Shown: in pieces, positions 5,010 to 6,504 of the stretch
Numbering within the stretch: the first letter of the stretch is position 1
Layout of the letters: every line of letters begins with the position of its first letter
NCBI GenBank assembly: GCA_025963955.1
Contig: JAOPZU010000106.1
Coordinates: 1-6,504, forward strand
Length of the DNA: 6,504 nucleotides
Source of the DNA: Solirubrobacterales bacterium
Lineage (GTDB): Bacteria; Actinomycetota; Thermoleophilia; Solirubrobacterales; Solirubrobacteraceae
Direction of reading: 5' to 3'
Position numbers and translations under genes: made by a program
The notes under the pieces: model-generated
Database searches by the model: none
What the model saw: only the letters and a program-made list of their open reading frames with translations
What the model was told of the DNA's origin: nothing

Positions 5010-6344
5010 TCAGCGGGCCTGCCGCATGAGCGCCTGCATGTCCGGCATCTTGCCCTTGCCCATCTGCTTCATGACCTTGCGCATCTGCGCGAACTGCTTG
5101 ACCAGCTGGTTGACCTGTTGGACGGTGACGCCCGATCCCTTGGCGATGCGCAGCCGCCGCGAGCCCTTGATGAGCTCGGGTCGGCGCCGCTCCTCCTTGG
5201 TCATCGAGAGGATGATCGCCTCGACGCGGTCCATCTCCTTCTCGTCGACCTTCATGTTCTTCATCTGCTGACCGGCGAACCCCGGGATCATGCCGAGCAG
5301 CGAGCTGAGCGGACCCATCTTGCGGATCATCTTCAGCTGCTGGAGAAAGTCCTCGAGGGTGAAGTCGTTCTGCCGGAGCTTGCGCTCCATCTCCGCGGCC
5401 TGGTCGGCGTCGAACTGCTCGCCGGCCTTCTCGATGAAGGACAGCACGTCGCCCATCCCGAGGATCCGCTGCGCCATCCGGTCCGGGTGGAAGCGCTCGA
5501 ACTGGTCGAGCTTCTCGCCCGTGGAGGCGAAGAGGATCGGCTTGCCGGTGACGGCCTTGACGCTCAGCGCCGCGCCGCCGCGGGCGTCGCCGTCGAGCTT
5601 GGACATCACGACGCCATCGAAGTTCACGGCCTCGCCGAACTGCTCGGCGACGTTGACCGCGTCCTGACCGGTCATGGCGTCGACGACGAGCAGGATCGTG
5701 TGCGGCCGCACCGCTGTGCGGATGTCCTTCAGCTCCTGCATGAGCGACTCGTCGACGTGCAGGCGGCCCGCGGTGTCGACGATCAGCACGTCCTTGCCGT
5801 CCTGCTTGGCCTGGTCGAGCGCCCAGCGGGCGATGTCGACCGGGTTGCGGTCGGTGCCCTGCTCGTAGACCGTGGCGCCGACCTGGGCACCCACCTTCAC
5901 GAGCTGGTCGACCGCCGCCGGGCGGTAGACGTCGCAGGCGGCGACGCCGACGGACGAGCCGTGCTCCTTCATCAGGTGCTTGGCGAGCTTGGCGGTGGCG
6001 GTCGTCTTGCCCGAGCCCTGGAGGCCGGCCATCAGGATGACCGTCGGCGGGCGGCCGGCGAAGGCGATGCCGGCGCTCGAGCCGCCCATCAGCTTCTCGA
6101 GCTCCTCGTGGACGATCTTGACGACCTGCTGGCCGGGGTTCAGCTGACCCACGATGTCGGCGCCCATGCAGCGCTCGCGGACCGTCGTCGTGAACTCCTT
6201 GACGACCTTGAAGTTGACGTCCGCCTCCAGCAGGGCGAGGCGGATCTCGCGCATCGTCTTCTTGATGTCGTCCTCGGTCAGCGTGCCGCGGCCGCGGACG
6301 TCGGCCAGGGTCGCCTGGAGCTTCTCGGAGAGGGAGTCGAACAT
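5010..6344 (-). CDS. ffh: Signal recognition particle GTPase Ffh (SRP54)
   Basis: Ffh binds 4.5S RNA and signal sequences of nascent proteins and, with the receptor FtsY, delivers ribosomes to the membrane. All 444 residues are present. The N domain (1-90) is followed by the GTPase G domain with the P-loop GLQGSGKTT (107-115), DVYRPAA (138-144), DTAGR (190-194) and SKLDGDARGG (248-257), then STGEKLDQFERFHPDRMAQRILGMGD (274-299). The methionine-rich M domain (about 325-444) carries the SRP-RNA-binding segment SRRLRIAKGSG (395-405) and the MRKVMKQMGKGKMPDMQALM tail. Length is normal for the family. The ATG at 6344 gives the family start MFDSLSEKLQ; its upstream ribosome site is poor, and a -10-like hexamer lies only nine bases away. 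A 108-base gap with two hairpins separates it from rpsP. Confidence 0.97.
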   Translation of the reverse strand: MFDSLSEKLQATLADVRGRGTLTEDDIKKTMREIRLALLEADVNFKVVKEFTTTVRERCMGADIVGQLNPGQQVVKIVHEELEKLMGGSSAGIAFAGRPPTVILMAGLQGSGKTTATAKLAKHLMKEHGSSVGVAACDVYRPAAVDQLVKVGAQVGATVYEQGTDRNPVDIARWALDQAKQDGKDVLIVDTAGRLHVDESLMQELKDIRTAVRPHTILLVVDAMTGQDAVNVAEQFGEAVNFDGVVMSKLDGDARGGAALSVKAVTGKPILFASTGEKLDQFERFHPDRMAQRILGMGDVLSFIEKAGEQFDADQAAEMERKLRQNDFTLEDFLQQLKMIRKMGPLSSLLGMIPGFAGQQMKNMKVDEKEMDRVEAIILSMTKEERRRPELIKGSRRLRIAKGSGVTVQQVNQLVKQFAQMRKVMKQMGKGKMPDMQALMRQAR

Positions 6345-6353
6345 GCCTGGCCC

Positions 6354-6380
6354 AGTCTACGCGGGCGCGGACCCCGTCAG
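6354..6380 (-). promoter_or_regulatory. Candidate ffh promoter, near-leaderless
   Basis: On the minus strand TAGACT (6359-6354) fits TANNNT and ends nine bases before the ffh ATG; CTGACG (6380-6375) is a -35-like element, but the spacer is only 15 bases. The start of transcription would fall within a few bases of the ATG. A 7-bp inverted repeat, CGCGGGC (6360-6366) with GCCCGCG (6386-6392), brackets the spacer and the -35-like element. Short spacing and chance in GC-rich DNA keep confidence low. Confidence 0.35.
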
Positions 6381-6410
6381 GGCCTGCCCGCGCCGGCGCA
6401 GCCCCGGTCC

Positions 6411-6425
6411 GAGCGCACGTCGCTC
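6411..6425. repeat. Short hairpin at the stop of the right-edge gene
   Basis: GAGCG (6411-6415) and CGCTC (6421-6425) pair around a five-base loop and overlap the TGA stop of the minus-strand gene ending at 6424. There is no T-run; it may mark the end of the upstream transcript, but the stem is short. Confidence 0.2.
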
Positions 6426-6504
6426 AGCCGATGCCGGGGCGCGCGGGCAGCGCGCCCGCCGCACCCTTCACGGCGTAGGTCAGCTGCGCCGCGGCGGCGG
6501 CCCA
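6424..6504 (-). CDS. C-terminal end of an unrecognised protein (cut by right edge)
   Basis: Twenty-six codons ending in TGA are visible, with the protein ending LTYAVKGAAGALPARPGIG after an Ala-rich stretch. Coding is supported by codon use: apart from one GGT, every codon ends in G or C, including TAC, AAG, CAG and ATC, whereas the other two minus-strand frames look like arginine/glycine-rich shadow translation. The tail does not resemble the C-terminus of FtsY or SMC, which are common neighbours of ffh. No function is proposed. The gap to ffh is 79 bases and holds the candidate ffh promoter, so the two need not be one transcript. Confidence 0.5.
   Translation of the reverse strand, partial: WAAAAAQLTYAVKGAAGALPARPGIG

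Noticed and set aside
1..6504. Mobile element, CRISPR array, tRNA, rRNA or SRP RNA
   Set aside because: No transposase, regularly spaced repeats, cloverleaf-like sequence or rRNA segments were seen; base composition and codon use are uniform throughout.

Overview
The window is a high-GC bacterial chromosome segment. Nearly all third codon positions are G or C, and six of the ten genes whose start is visible begin with GTG. Gene content and order suggest an actinobacterium, probably of the Thermoleophilia/Solirubrobacterales type. That placement is an inference from remembered family features: a signal peptidase with paired cysteines, an RNase HII with the signature DEAGRGCLAGP, and a long Ala/Glu tail on L19. 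No database search was possible.

Layout, read in the direction of most genes (minus strand, right to left). The last 26 codons of an unrecognised gene lie at 6504-6424. They are followed by ffh (SRP GTPase), rpsP (ribosomal protein S16), khpA (KH-domain RNA-binding protein), rimM (30S maturation factor), trmD (tRNA m1G37 methyltransferase), rplS (ribosomal protein L19 with an acidic tail), lepB (type I signal peptidase) and rnhB (RNase HII). Next comes yraN (UPF0102 nuclease-fold protein), which lies on the opposite strand, and then the first 160 codons of comM/yifB, back on the minus strand and cut by the left edge.

From rpsP to rnhB the genes are tightly packed. Two pairs share a 4-base GTGA stop/start overlap (rimM-trmD and rplS-lepB), and the other gaps are 4 to 9 bases, except for 116 bases between trmD and rplS. 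Ffh and rpsP are separated by 108 bases that hold two strong GC hairpins. The block ties together ribosome assembly (S16, L19, RimM, probably KhpA), decoding fidelity (TrmD) and protein export (Ffh targets nascent membrane and secreted proteins; LepB removes signal peptides). RnhB, YraN and ComM are nucleic-acid maintenance proteins that commonly sit beside this block.

This is a conserved housekeeping region and I see no new defence, mobile or biosynthetic system. No IS element, CRISPR array, tRNA, rRNA or attachment site was recognised, and no gene-free stretch exceeds 132 bases. The points worth a second look are the in-place inversion of yraN, the roughly 75-residue acidic tail on L19, substitutions at two usually conserved TrmD positions, paired cysteines in LepB, the hairpins between ffh and rpsP, -10-like hexamers placed for leaderless transcription of ffh and comM, and a two-helical-turn direct repeat between comM and yraN.
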